From contig JAJDNM010000072.1 in NCBI GenBank assembly GCA_022340665.1, positions 19,541-83,540 on the forward strand: 64,000 nt of DNA. The letters are read 5' to 3'. The notes under the pieces are model-generated. The model saw only the letters and a program-made list of their open reading frames with translations. It did not search any database and was not told the origin of the DNA. The number at the start of each line of letters is the position of its first letter. The first letter of the stretch is position 1. Of the stretch, positions 17,077 to 25,590 are shown piece by piece. The DNA comes from Acidobacteriota bacterium. Lineage in GTDB: Bacteria; Acidobacteriota; Thermoanaerobaculia; Thermoanaerobaculales; Sulfomarinibacteraceae. Made by a program: the position numbers and the translations under genes.

Positions 17077-18492
17077 ATGTACAGCTTCGAACAGTGGAGA
17101 AAAAAGTACGGCCGTGCGACCGTCAACTCGCTGTGGGACATCTTCATGGTCTGGGTGGTGATCATCAACCTGTGCCTGATCCTCTTCGATCTCACTTACC
17201 TCTGGCTCCGTCCCACCTATTTCAAGTACCTACCAGTCGTAACACGGATCTGGGATCCGGTCCTCGGTATCGAGCCCCACCCGCTCACCGAGGAGCTGAG
17301 AGACAAGGCTGACGAAGCAGAAGAGGAGTTGCAGTACGACCTTCGACCCACCGATTTGACGCGAACAGTGGAAGAGCTTCGCGCCCTGACCCTGAGAGTC
17401 TTCGTTGAAAACCCGTTCGAGCGGTCGGGACAGACCGAGGAGCTCGTCGCCATCGAAGAGGCAATGGCGCGGGTCACCGGTCATCAATCGAGTTCGCTCG
17501 CAAACCCGGACGAGCTCAGCCAAATCGTCAACGATTTCTGGATGGGTCCACCGGAACTCCTCAGACACCGGCTCGAATTGTTTGACGAGTATCTGGAACC
17601 GCTCCTGGCAGTCAACTATTTTCGCGGCTACGACCTCGACGGCAACCTCATCAACCACTTTTGGAAGATCGATCTGCCGTTTCTGATCCTGTTCTGGATC
17701 GAGTTCATGACTCGCTGGTTCCTCGCGATCCGCCGCAAGACCTACGCCAGATGGTACTTCTTCCCGATCTTCTACTGGTACGACCTCCTCAGCCTGATCC
17801 CGGTGACAGCCCTGCGCCCCCTCCGTCTGCTGCGGGTCATCTCGATATACATGCGGTTGCGAAAGTCCGAGCTCTCACGGGTCGGTCAGGACATTGCCAG
17901 CCGCTTCGTCGCCTACATCTCCAACATCATCACCGAGGAGGTGTCGGATCGGGTCGCACTGCGGATACTCTCCGAGTTCGGTGAGGAGATCAAGGACGGC
18001 ACACACACGCGCATCGCGCGGGCCACGGTCGAGCCGCGGCGGGAACAGATCGAGGACGTGCTGGTCGGCCAGATCCGGACGATACTGACCGACGACAGCA
18101 CCATCGAGCGCTTTCGTCAGCTCCTCCAGCTCAACCTCGACACGGCGCTGGAGGAGTCCGAAAGCCTGCGTGCGGTGCCGGTGCCCCACTTCATCCTCAA
18201 ACCGGCGGTTCGCTCCATCGGAGACGTGATTCTCGACACTACACTCGAGACGGTCAGCATGACCCTCGACAGCCCTGAGGGCGAGGAAGCCATGAGCGCG
18301 CTCGCCGATTCGATCCTCGACGCTCTGTTTCAAGGCCCGGCTCTCGAGGAGTTCCAAAGCCTGGTCGAGGACATCAGCCTGCAGGTCGTCGACCACATGA
18401 AGGATGTCGTCGAAGTCAAGAAATGGGCGCTGCCCGATGAGCAGGAGGGCAAGAGAATGCCGATGCCGTGGGAGGAGGAACCCGACGGCTGA
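17077..18492 (+). CDS. membrane protein with voltage-sensor-like segment, unknown
   Basis: 471 aa. One helix lies near residues 19-45. A soluble acidic coil follows (about 60-190). Then comes a compact membrane block (about 200-275) resembling voltage-sensor S2-S4: an acidic FWIEFMTRWFL helix, a WYDLLSLIP helix, and RPLRLLRVISIYMRLRK with arginines spaced as in S4. No pore loop (no TVGYG-like filter) is present. A long helical cytoplasmic tail completes it. The function is unknown; it could be a sensor-only or accessory channel protein. GGGGAGACACG precedes the ATG. It is divergent from the aminotransferase gene. Confidence 0.6.
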   Translation: MYSFEQWRKKYGRATVNSLWDIFMVWVVIINLCLILFDLTYLWLRPTYFKYLPVVTRIWDPVLGIEPHPLTEELRDKADEAEEELQYDLRPTDLTRTVEELRALTLRVFVENPFERSGQTEELVAIEEAMARVTGHQSSSLANPDELSQIVNDFWMGPPELLRHRLELFDEYLEPLLAVNYFRGYDLDGNLINHFWKIDLPFLILFWIEFMTRWFLAIRRKTYARWYFFPIFYWYDLLSLIPVTALRPLRLLRVISIYMRLRKSELSRVGQDIASRFVAYISNIITEEVSDRVALRILSEFGEEIKDGTHTRIARATVEPRREQIEDVLVGQIRTILTDDSTIERFRQLLQLNLDTALEESESLRAVPVPHFILKPAVRSIGDVILDTTLETVSMTLDSPEGEEAMSALADSILDALFQGPALEEFQSLVEDISLQVVDHMKDVVEVKKWALPDEQEGKRMPMPWEEEPDG

Positions 18493-18517
18493 ACCCGGAC
18501 TGCCCGCGATTTTCTCT

Positions 18518-18645
18518 CGTCATTCCGACCGAGGGCCCGGTATGGCCCGAGCGGAGGAATCTGTGAAAAAAAGGCAGCGCGATGCTGCATTGCCCACAGA
18601 TCCCTCGGCTGCGCGCGCCTGCGGCGCGCTTCGCTCGTGATGACG
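18518..18645. repeat. palindromic REP/MITE-like element with CGTCAT ends
   Basis: Ends CGTCAT and ATGACG are exact inverses. Inside, GAGGAATCTGTG (18554-18565) pairs with CACAGATCCCTC (18594-18605) with one mismatch, and a G/C-rich CGCGCG block sits between. The layout fits the common bacterial intergenic palindromes that start with TCATTCCGA. It fills the gap before fetB with no gene. The remaining 18646-18776 includes TTTCGGATTTGGGATTTTGG heptad-like words. Confidence 0.7.
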
Positions 18646-18776
18646 TTCTGGCTGGGCTCGTCGGACGAGCCCGCCATCACGTCATTTCGGATTTGGGATT
18701 TTGGATTTGCTTTGACCTGAGGGCCGAGTGCCGAGCACGCGTATCCGCGGGCACGGCCCGCGGACGGTGGACTGGT

Positions 18777-19577
18777 CTAGCTGTTCTTCGCGGTCAGGCG
18801 ATCGAGGCGAAGGGTGGCGTCGGCGCCCATGAAATGGCGGCCGGAGAGGATCACCACGAGCATCGCGCCAAGGGCTACCGCGGCGGCGATCATGAACATC
18901 ACCACGATCTGATAGGCGACCGCCTGGAGGGGCGGTGATCCGGCGAGGATCTGTCCGGTCATCATGCCCGGCAGCGACACGAGGCCGGCCGCCGCCATCG
19001 CGTTGATGATCGGGATCATTCCGGTGCGCACCGCGTCCCGGAGCGGTTCTTTCAGCGCCTCACCTCGGGTGGCTCCGAACGCGATTCGAAGTTCGACTTC
19101 GGCCGCCCGAAGATCGAGGTGGTCCATGAAACGGTCGAGACACAGCGAGATCCCGGTGAGCGAATTGCCGAGGATCATGCCGAGCAGCGGAATGACATAC
19201 TGCGGCTCGTACCACGGATCGACGCCGACCACGATCTGGGTCACCATTCCGCCCACTACCAGGCAGCTGGCGGCCATCGTGAGCCAGGCGTCCAAAAGGA
19301 TCCCCCGGTAGAGCCGTGACGCCCGAACGACCGCTTCGCGGGCGGCAAACACTGTCATTAACAACAGCAACAACACCACCAACAGCGGATTGCGGAGAGC
19401 GAAGATCCGCTCGAGCACCAGGCCGAGGAGGCCCAACTGGATAACGGTCCGTAGGGCAGCCACCCATAGCCGCCGTTCGACTCCAAGCCGAAGGACCATC
19501 GACACCGCACCCGCCGCAACGATGAGCACCGTGGCGATGATCAGCTGCTGGCGTCCGAGCTCTATGAAGTCGGTCAT
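18777..19577 (-). CDS. fetB: FetB-type ABC transporter permease (UPF0014)
   Basis: 266 aa with about seven hydrophobic helices. Sequence LGMILGNSLTGISLCLDRF and ELRIAFGATRGEALKEPLRDAVRTGMIPIINAMAAAGLVSLPGMMTGQILAG are signature-like for the FetB/YbbM family. In Escherichia coli FetAB has been linked to iron export and oxidative-stress resistance; the substrate here is inferred. The ATG at 19577 overlaps the TGA of fetA (ATGA) and has GGGAGGT upstream. It is second in a fetA-fetB operon. Confidence 0.87.
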   Translation of the reverse strand: MTDFIELGRQQLIIATVLIVAAGAVSMVLRLGVERRLWVAALRTVIQLGLLGLVLERIFALRNPLLVVLLLLLMTVFAAREAVVRASRLYRGILLDAWLTMAASCLVVGGMVTQIVVGVDPWYEPQYVIPLLGMILGNSLTGISLCLDRFMDHLDLRAAEVELRIAFGATRGEALKEPLRDAVRTGMIPIINAMAAAGLVSLPGMMTGQILAGSPPLQAVAYQIVVMFMIAAAVALGAMLVVILSGRHFMGADATLRLDRLTAKNS

Positions 19578-20236
19578 GAAACCTCCCGCAATCCGCCTTC
19601 GGAGAGCCGCAGCCGAAGGTCGGTTCGGGCGATCATCGTCGGATCGTGAAACACGCATACGAGCAACCGGCCCGCACGGTGGGCGAAGTCGAGGAGCAGC
19701 TCCAGGCAGGCGGAGGCGATTTCCGGATCGAGCCCAGCGAGCGGTTCGTCGGCGACCAGCACCTGTGGGTCCCAGAGCAGCGCGCGGGCCAACGCCAATC
19801 GATGGCGCTCGCCGCCGGAAATCGTTCGTACGTCGCGATCGAGAGGGATCGCCTCGAGCCCAACTCGAGCCAAAATCGCCGACGCCGCGCCCTCGTCGAA
19901 CCGCTTCCGACGTCCGGAGCGTTGAGCAAATGGAAACGCCACATTTTCACGCACGGTACCGGAGATCATCGGCGCATCCTGTGCCGCGAGGCTCACACGT
20001 GCCCGCCAGGCGACCAGGTCGGCGCCGGCATACGGCTCGCCCTCGAGCCACCACTCAGCCTCGGGCGAATGTGCAAGTGCCGTCAGGTGGCGAAGGAGCG
20101 TGCTCTTACCACTCCCGGAGGGGCCTTCGATCGCGACGGTCTGTGATTCATCCAGGGAAATCGAGACTTCCTCGAACAGAACCCTATTCTCGCCGTCGGT
20201 GGCCGTGAACGGGCCGCACTCGAGGAAGGCTGCCAT
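19574..20236 (-). CDS. fetA: FetA-type ABC transporter ATPase
   Basis: 220 aa ATPase. It has Walker A GPSGSGKSTLLRH (about residues 38-50), a Q-loop in SLAAQDAPMISGTVRENVAF, an ABC signature TISGGERHRLALARAL (about residues 137-152), Walker B VLVADEPLAGLD and the switch His in CVFHD. It powers the permease encoded next. Its translation is coupled to fetB by a 4-bp overlap. The short length and order match FetA/YbbL. Confidence 0.9.
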   Translation of the reverse strand: MAAFLECGPFTATDGENRVLFEEVSISLDESQTVAIEGPSGSGKSTLLRHLTALAHSPEAEWWLEGEPYAGADLVAWRARVSLAAQDAPMISGTVRENVAFPFAQRSGRRKRFDEGAASAILARVGLEAIPLDRDVRTISGGERHRLALARALLWDPQVLVADEPLAGLDPEIASACLELLLDFAHRAGRLLVCVFHDPTMIARTDLRLRLSEGGLREVS

Positions 20237-20258
20237 GCGGGGAGTTTATATCTTTTTC

Positions 20259-20354
20259 GATCCCGGTCCCGAACCCGATCCCGATCCCGAAACGGCTCGG
20301 GAGATCTTGTGGCGCCGACGTCGGAAGCGGGAACGGGAACGGGAGCGAGAGCGG
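20259..20354. repeat. inverted low-complexity element with CCCGAT / CGGGAA arms
   Basis: The left arm repeats CCCGAT/CCCGGT hexamers (20259-20291). The right arm repeats CGGGAA/CGGGAG hexamers (20329-20354), the complementary word. Between the divergent fetA and dinB genes, so both promoters lie within or next to it. It has the architecture of the heptamer palindromes but uses a six-base unit. Confidence 0.65.
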
Positions 20355-20401
20355 AGTGTCATGAAGTAGCCAAAGGAATAAACAAGGCGTAAAATTGAAA
20401 A

Positions 20402-21478
20402 ATGGTCGACCGGCCGATACGCCGCATCCTTCACGCCGACATGGACGCGTTCTATGCCGCCATTCACATCCGCGACGATCCCGCCCTCGAAGGGAAACCG
20501 GTTGTGGTCGGTGGCGATCCGTCGGGCCGCGGCGTCGTGGCTGCCGCCAACTACGAGGCTCGCAAGTACGGGATTCACTCCGCGATGCCGGCGGCGCTGG
20601 CCAGGCGGCTGTGCCCCGAGACGATATTCCTCCGCCCCGATTTCACGCGCTACCGGTCGGAGTCGCAGCAGATCTTCGCCATCTATCGTGATTACACGCC
20701 GATCGTCCAGCCGCTGTCGCTGGATGAGGCGTTCCTCGACGTGAGCGAGCACCTCGGCCCTTTCGACAGCGCCACCGCGATTGCCGAGGACATCCGCCGC
20801 CGGGTTCGAGAGGAGCGCCAATTAACAGTCAGTGTCGGCGTGGCGCCAAACAAGCTGGTGGCCAAGATCGCCTCCGACCACCGCAAACCGGACGGGCTGA
20901 CGGTCATCCGCCCGCACGAGGTCGAGGCATTCCTCGCGCCGCTCCCGGTCCGCCGGCTTTTCGGCATCGGCCCGGCCGGCGAACGACGGCTGCACGAAAT
21001 GGGCATCACCACGGTGGGCGAGCTCCGTCAGCAGACTGTCGATCGTCTGATGGTCCGATTCGGCAACTGGGGGCGATTTCTCTGGGAGCGCGCCCGCGGA
21101 ATCGACAACCGTCCGGTCCATCCCCAGCGAGAACGGAAGAGTCTGAGCACCGAGCGCACCTTCGAGGACAACGTCAAGGACCCTGTGGAGATCGATCGGA
21201 TCCTCGACTCGATGGCCCGAGAGGTCGCACGGGGCCTCGAGAAGCGCCGGCTGGCGGCGACTACGATCACGGTCAAGGTGCGCTATCCAGATTTCACCAC
21301 CCGCACCCGCTCGCACACCCTGCCATCGCCGACGTCGGATGCGGCCACGATCTCCGCCGCCGCGCGCGAGATGGTGCGACGTACCGAGGCAGCCAAGCAC
21401 TCGGTCCGCCTGCTCGGCGTCGGAACGAGTCATCTTGTCCCCGGCGACCTCGGGCAGAAGGCGCTGTTCGAGGAGTAG
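20402..21478 (+). CDS. dinB: DNA polymerase IV (Y-family)
   Basis: 358 aa translesion polymerase. The catalytic acidic residues are visible in HADMDAFYA (about residues 14-22) and in SLDEAFLDVSEH (about 104-115). The palm, fingers and the RFGNWGRFLWERARGID thumb-to-little-finger segment are present. The C-terminal beta-clamp-binding motif is not obvious, but the end LGVGTSHLVPGDLGQKALFEE (about 338-358) contains a QKALF-like clamp-binding peptide. It copies damaged DNA with low fidelity. No LexA box was found upstream by eye. The upstream spacer carries a repeat element. Confidence 0.95.
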   Translation: MVDRPIRRILHADMDAFYAAIHIRDDPALEGKPVVVGGDPSGRGVVAAANYEARKYGIHSAMPAALARRLCPETIFLRPDFTRYRSESQQIFAIYRDYTPIVQPLSLDEAFLDVSEHLGPFDSATAIAEDIRRRVREERQLTVSVGVAPNKLVAKIASDHRKPDGLTVIRPHEVEAFLAPLPVRRLFGIGPAGERRLHEMGITTVGELRQQTVDRLMVRFGNWGRFLWERARGIDNRPVHPQRERKSLSTERTFEDNVKDPVEIDRILDSMAREVARGLEKRRLAATTITVKVRYPDFTTRTRSHTLPSPTSDAATISAAAREMVRRTEAAKHSVRLLGVGTSHLVPGDLGQKALFEE

Positions 21479-21512
21479 TGGAATTCAGGTGGGACCTGGA
21501 TGCTCAAGGCTC

Positions 21513-21649
21513 GATGCTGGTTGCCGGATGCCGGATGCCGGATGCCGGATGCTACGAATCGATAGACCACCGTGATGGATTGGCAAGAGGCGGGAGAACT
21601 GATCGAGAATCCAGCATCGAGGATCCAGTATCGGGTGGGTGGGCGGGAT
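21513..21649. repeat. GATGCCG heptamer element (short-array form)
   Basis: The left arm has GATGCTG, GTTGCCG and then three GATGCCG heptamers (21513-21547). A unique middle of about 50 bp follows. The right arm (21602-21633) has words such as GAATCCAGCATCGAGG, ending with a GGGTGGGTGGGCGGG tract. The middle (CGAATCGATA ... GATTGGCAAG ... GATCGAG) aligns with the middle of the element at 39295-39502, so the two are related copies that differ in array length and unit. Confidence 0.75.
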
Positions 21650-21674
21650 GGTTCTGGCACACTAGTGCCTCCAA

Positions 21675-22190
21675 ATGACTGACGTTCGAGAGTCCATTTC
21701 TTCACCCACCCGCCTTGTTCTCGGTCTCGTGACCGCCCTTGCCGGGCTGTGGACCGCAGGCATCTTCGTCGCCCCCTGGTTGATCGCGCACGACGTGATT
21801 GCCGGTCACTGGCTTCGGTGGTTCTATCGACCAGCGTGCCACCAGATCAGCGACCGGTGCCTGGACCTCGGTTTCGGACCGATGGCCGTGTGCGCCAGGT
21901 GTGCCGGCCTGTACCTCGGCGGAACTCTCGCCCTCCTGTGGATCACCATCCGTGATCGATCGTGGCGGCCCCGTCCCCGCTGGCTGGCGGTGGTTGCCGC
22001 GCCGACGATTGTGGACTTCGTCGCCGGCCAGGTCGGACTTCCGAGCCTTGGGAACTGGGCTCGTTTCGCGATTGCCATGCCGCTCGGTTTCCTCGCCGGT
22101 CTCTACCTCGGTGATGCGCTGTTCGAAATCGTGAGGCACAACTCGAACCAGGGAAATCGAAAAAAAGAACCGAAGGATTCGGTAGGATAG
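21675..22190 (+). CDS. DUF2085 family membrane protein
   Basis: 171 aa, about four membrane helices. The Cys-rich pattern CHQISDRCLDLGFGPMAVCARCAGLYLGG (about residues 56-84) is the DUF2085 signature, with Cys pairs near the membrane face. The function is unknown. It is followed after 22 bp by a second small membrane protein and then DUF2752, and the three share small size and membrane Cys motifs. The start ATG follows the heptamer element by 25 bp. Confidence 0.85.
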   Translation: MTDVRESISSPTRLVLGLVTALAGLWTAGIFVAPWLIAHDVIAGHWLRWFYRPACHQISDRCLDLGFGPMAVCARCAGLYLGGTLALLWITIRDRSWRPRPRWLAVVAAPTIVDFVAGQVGLPSLGNWARFAIAMPLGFLAGLYLGDALFEIVRHNSNQGNRKKEPKDSVG

Positions 22191-22212
22191 GGCGACACTC
22201 AAGGAGGACACC

Positions 22213-22743
22213 ATGAATCAGGCACCTTCGATGCTCAAACCCGCATTGGTCGCCGGAGTCGTCTTCGGAATCGCGGGATCCATTCCGGTCATCAACTGGA
22301 TCAACTGCGCCTGCTGTGCACTGATCATCGGCTGTGGATTCTTCGCTGCTTATCTGTACTCGAAGGACTGCCGCAATGCCGGCGTCGCTTTCCTACCCGG
22401 TAACGGGGCTACCGTCGGTCTGCTCTCCGGACTCATCTATGGTGGGATCTCGGGAGTCCTCGGCGGCCTCATCAGCTCCGCCATGGGTATCGGGGAGTGG
22501 GATGAGGTCATCGAGCAGATCGAGGCGACGGGCGCAGACATCGACCCGGAGGTCCTGGACCAGATCTCGCAGTTCATGGACAGCTCCGGCGGGCTGATGG
22601 TGTTTCTTGTCGGGCTGTTCTTGGCCCTGCTTCTGGGTGCGATCTTTGGAACCCTTGGCGGACTGATCGGCGGCTCGGTCTTCAAGTCGCAACCGCAACC
22701 GCCGGAGTACGACCGGGCGCCGCCACCGCCGCCCGTCGGCTGA
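22213..22743 (+). CDS. small membrane protein, unknown
   Basis: 176 aa with a glycine-rich four-helix membrane core. An early NCACCALIIGCG cluster (about residues 32-43) lies in or near a helix. Gly-zipper helices (GLLSGLIYGGISGVLGGLISSAMG) and a proline-rich tail (QPQPPEYDRAPPPPPVG) follow. AAGGAGGACACC precedes the ATG. It shows no family match that I can name. The next 205 bp (22744-22948) hold nothing recognisable. Confidence 0.75.
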   Translation: MNQAPSMLKPALVAGVVFGIAGSIPVINWINCACCALIIGCGFFAAYLYSKDCRNAGVAFLPGNGATVGLLSGLIYGGISGVLGGLISSAMGIGEWDEVIEQIEATGADIDPEVLDQISQFMDSSGGLMVFLVGLFLALLLGAIFGTLGGLIGGSVFKSQPQPPEYDRAPPPPPVG

Positions 22744-22948
22744 TACTCTCCGGGCAGAATGCGTTGCAAGTGGCATCGTCGGCCCCATCCCAGGCGCCGC
22801 CGCCGAGGGTAAGGAGCTCCCGGGAGGATCCTGCACGACCGATGGCCTTCGCACGACTGATCGTCGCCACCACCCTGTCGGGCACGCGGCCGCAAGACGT
22901 CTTCGTGGGGATGGGTTTCATGGGCGTGGAAGGGGTGGCCACTTCGCG

Positions 22949-23347
22949 GTGACCACCCGTTCCCTGTCAAAGGAGGAGCGCCAGCTGGCGTATCTCTGGC
23001 TCGCGGCGGCCGCCTTGGCCGTCGCCTTGCGACCCCTGTGGATGGCTGTCGCACCTCACCTCGGGAATTGCGTCTTTCGCTCGATCACCGCTGTGCCGTG
23101 CCCGAGCTGCGGCACCACCCGAGCGGCGACCGCCTTCCTCGACGGAGACCTGGCATCCGCGTTCGCCGCGAACCCGCTCGCAGCCACAGCAGGTTTGATC
23201 TTCGTCGCCGGTGCTCCGCTCGCGGTTCTCTGGGCAGTATCACGATGGCCGATCCCGGTCGCCGAGGGGTCCAAGGCGGGTTGGCTTCGCGTGACCACCG
23301 CCGTCCTCGTGCTATTGAACTGGCTGTATCTCATCATCGTCGACTGA
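22949..23347 (+). CDS. DUF2752 family membrane protein
   Basis: 132 aa with three helices. The motif VPCPSCGTTRAATAFLDGDLASAFAANPLAA (about residues 48-78) is the DUF2752 hallmark: a CPxCGxTRA loop and a GD..A...NPL segment. Function unknown; the Cys pair could bind a metal. The start is GTG at 22949 without a strong ribosome site, so the exact start is uncertain. It is the last gene before the AT-rich promoter region of the cytochrome units. Confidence 0.85.
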   Translation: MTTRSLSKEERQLAYLWLAAAALAVALRPLWMAVAPHLGNCVFRSITAVPCPSCGTTRAATAFLDGDLASAFAANPLAATAGLIFVAGAPLAVLWAVSRWPIPVAEGSKAGWLRVTTAVLVLLNWLYLIIVD

Positions 23348-23399
23348 TGTCCGATTCGGGCCTCTCAACGTAGTTGCAAATTTGAGATTTGGTTTCATT

Positions 23400-23455
23400 C
23401 ATTGTCATTATTTCATTTGAATAGTCTTGACAATGACACAGCTTGATTCTATTCT
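23400..23455 (+). promoter_or_regulatory. promoter of cytochrome unit 1, with overlapping inverted repeat
   Basis: TTGACA at 23427-23432, a 17-bp spacer, TATTCT at 23450-23455. The -35 lies in ATAGTCTTGACAAT (23421-23434), which recurs with one change in front of unit 2. CATTGTCA (23400-23407) and TGACAATG (23428-23435) are exact 8-bp inverse copies around 20 bp, and one overlaps the -35, a plausible operator. The region is clearly AT-richer than its surroundings. Confidence 0.75.
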
Positions 23456-23523
23456 ATCGACCGTAAAAAAGGATATGGCTATTTAGTTGATATCCATACA
23501 TTCTTTGGTTCTAGGAGGTCAAA

Positions 23524-23880
23524 GTGAACCGTTCCACATTGTTCGTTGCGGCCATGCTGATCGGAGTTCTCGCTCTGAGCTTGGCCAATGTCGCAACTGC
23601 GGCGAAGAAACCCAAGGGCGTCGACCTGTACAAGGAGTACTGCAAACCCTGCCACCTAGCCGATTCCGAACACGGCGAGTACACGCCGATGAGCCTGATT
23701 CAGGATCAATGGGATCGCTTCTTCAAAGAGGAGTACGTCGAGAGCCACTCTGGCGTACTCGACGGAAACCACGACAACAAGCCGGTTACCGAGGTCATCA
23801 GCGAAGAGGACCTCGAGATGATCAAGAAGTTCGCGATCGACCACGCGGCCGACTCCGAGCAGCCGATGACCTGCGGCTAG
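23524..23880 (+). CDS. small monoheme c-type cytochrome
   Basis: 118 aa with an N-terminal signal peptide (NRSTLFVAAMLIGVLALSLANVATA, cut near residue 25). One heme motif CKPCH lies at about residues 40-44 with distal candidates downstream, and a helix-rich acidic C-terminal half follows. It is periplasmic and a likely soluble electron carrier. The start is GTG with TAGGAGG upstream. It opens a three-gene unit with the DUF3373 barrel and the octaheme cytochrome. The last residues contain a lone cysteine (MTCG) that is not part of a heme motif. Confidence 0.8.
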   Translation: MNRSTLFVAAMLIGVLALSLANVATAAKKPKGVDLYKEYCKPCHLADSEHGEYTPMSLIQDQWDRFFKEEYVESHSGVLDGNHDNKPVTEVISEEDLEMIKKFAIDHAADSEQPMTCG

Positions 23881-23907
23881 TCAGCAATAGACTCAAGGAG
23901 AATCCAG

Positions 23908-25554
23908 ATGATACGCAAGACACTCGCCTTGCTTGGCATAGCCCTGCTCTGCACGACAACGGGGCTATTCGCACAGAGCGCCGACGCCACCCAGGAACAG
24001 ATCGACGATCTCAAAGAAGAGGTCAAAGATCTCGAAAAGCGCCTGATGAAGGCCGAGCGCAAGTCCGCACTCGACCGCATCAATTTCACCGGTGATTTTC
24101 GCTTCGAGGCGAACTCGATCAGCTCGACCTACGACGATTACTTCAACGGGATGCAGTTGCAGAGGGCGCTGGTCGACACGCTCTTCTACTTCGGTGCCAA
24201 CAATATGCCCCCGCAGTCACCCGAGGACGTGCAGAACTTCATCGCCCAGAACTACTCACAGTACCTCTACTACCTCAACAACGTCGTCACCTTCGACTGG
24301 CTGAAAGAGATGATGGCATCCTTCCCGCCGGAGATGCAGCAGGGCCTGATGCAGCAGCTCCTTCCCTACACATTCACCGAGGGCTATGACTACTCGAACG
24401 ACATTCTCTACACCAATCGTCTTCGCCTGCAGATGCATGCCGAGGTGGCCGACAACATCGAGTTCGCCGGCCGGCTCTCGATGTACAAGGTATGGGGCGA
24501 TTCGACCGGCGTCCAGACCTTCAACGGCTTCCCCACCTCGATCAACATCGACGGCACGACCTCATCGGTCCCGAACTCCGACATCGTCCGTGTCGAACGG
24601 GCCTACTTCACCTGGTCCGGAGACAAATTCTACCTGTCGATCGGGCGCCGTCCCTCCACCGGAGGGGTGCCCCTCAACTTCCGCAACGACGAGCCGCGCG
24701 GTGGGTCGCCTCTTGGAACCTTGGTGAACTTCCAGTTCGACGGCATCACGGGCGGTTGGAAGATCAGCGACACATCGACCTTCCGCCTGTGCTATGGCGT
24801 CGGCTTCGAATCCGGCTTCGGAAACGCCCAGGAGCTCCAGCTGCCCGCCGACAGGCTCAAGGACGCTTCATTCCTCGGCTTCAACTGGGACATCTGGAAC
24901 ACCGAGGACCTGTTCGTTCAGACGACCGTCATGCGTGCGTTTGACGTCACCGACGGCTTCGGCGGACTCGTTGTTCTGCCGGTCGATCCGGTCACCGGCC
25001 AGGATGTCCCGGCCCCGGTCGTTCTGCGATATGCGCCGTCGGCGACCCTCGGCGACATCAGCTGGGCGAGCCTTGTCGGCGTCATTCACCCGGGACCGTT
25101 CGACGTCTTCGGAAGTTACAGCTACATGAAGTCTGATCCGACAAACGTCACATCGCCGTTCGGCGGTCTCTTCTCCGACCCCTTCGAGATGCCTGAGAAA
25201 CAGAATGCATACTCGTTCTACCTGGGCGCTCGTTACACCTTGCCGAACGACGACACGAAGATCGGACTCGAGTACAACTACGGCTCGGAGTACTGGTTCA
25301 ATATGGCGGTCGCCGAGGACAGCCTCTTCGCGCCCAAGACCTCGGTTCGCGGAGACGTCTGGGAGATCTACCTCACGCATCGAATCGCGCGGCGTTTCAT
25401 CCTCAAGCTCGATTACATGATGTACAACTTCGACTCCTCTGGTTCCGGCTGGCACATGGGGGCGCCCAAGGATCTGGATTCGACCCCGATCCTCGGTTTC
25501 CCCTCGCCCACCGACGCCGACCGTTTCCTGTTAGGATTGCAGGCGCGTTTTTGA
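23908..25554 (+). CDS. DUF3373-family outer-membrane porin-like protein
   Basis: 548 aa with a signal peptide (about residues 1-22), then a coiled-coil stalk (QEQIDDLKEEVKDLEKRLMKAERK, about residues 27-50) and a long beta-strand-rich barrel. It ends in LLGLQARF, a C-terminal aromatic suitable as an outer-membrane insertion signal. DUF3373 proteins are predicted outer-membrane barrels found in anaerobes, several near multiheme cytochromes. It may form the channel for the two cytochromes of the unit. AAGGAGAATCCAG precedes the ATG. The gap to the previous gene is 27 bp. Confidence 0.82.
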   Translation: MIRKTLALLGIALLCTTTGLFAQSADATQEQIDDLKEEVKDLEKRLMKAERKSALDRINFTGDFRFEANSISSTYDDYFNGMQLQRALVDTLFYFGANNMPPQSPEDVQNFIAQNYSQYLYYLNNVVTFDWLKEMMASFPPEMQQGLMQQLLPYTFTEGYDYSNDILYTNRLRLQMHAEVADNIEFAGRLSMYKVWGDSTGVQTFNGFPTSINIDGTTSSVPNSDIVRVERAYFTWSGDKFYLSIGRRPSTGGVPLNFRNDEPRGGSPLGTLVNFQFDGITGGWKISDTSTFRLCYGVGFESGFGNAQELQLPADRLKDASFLGFNWDIWNTEDLFVQTTVMRAFDVTDGFGGLVVLPVDPVTGQDVPAPVVLRYAPSATLGDISWASLVGVIHPGPFDVFGSYSYMKSDPTNVTSPFGGLFSDPFEMPEKQNAYSFYLGARYTLPNDDTKIGLEYNYGSEYWFNMAVAEDSLFAPKTSVRGDVWEIYLTHRIARRFILKLDYMMYNFDSSGSGWHMGAPKDLDSTPILGFPSPTDADRFLLGLQARF

Positions 25555-25590
25555 TCGATAGGCTGATCCTTTGAGCACGAGGAGGAGACA

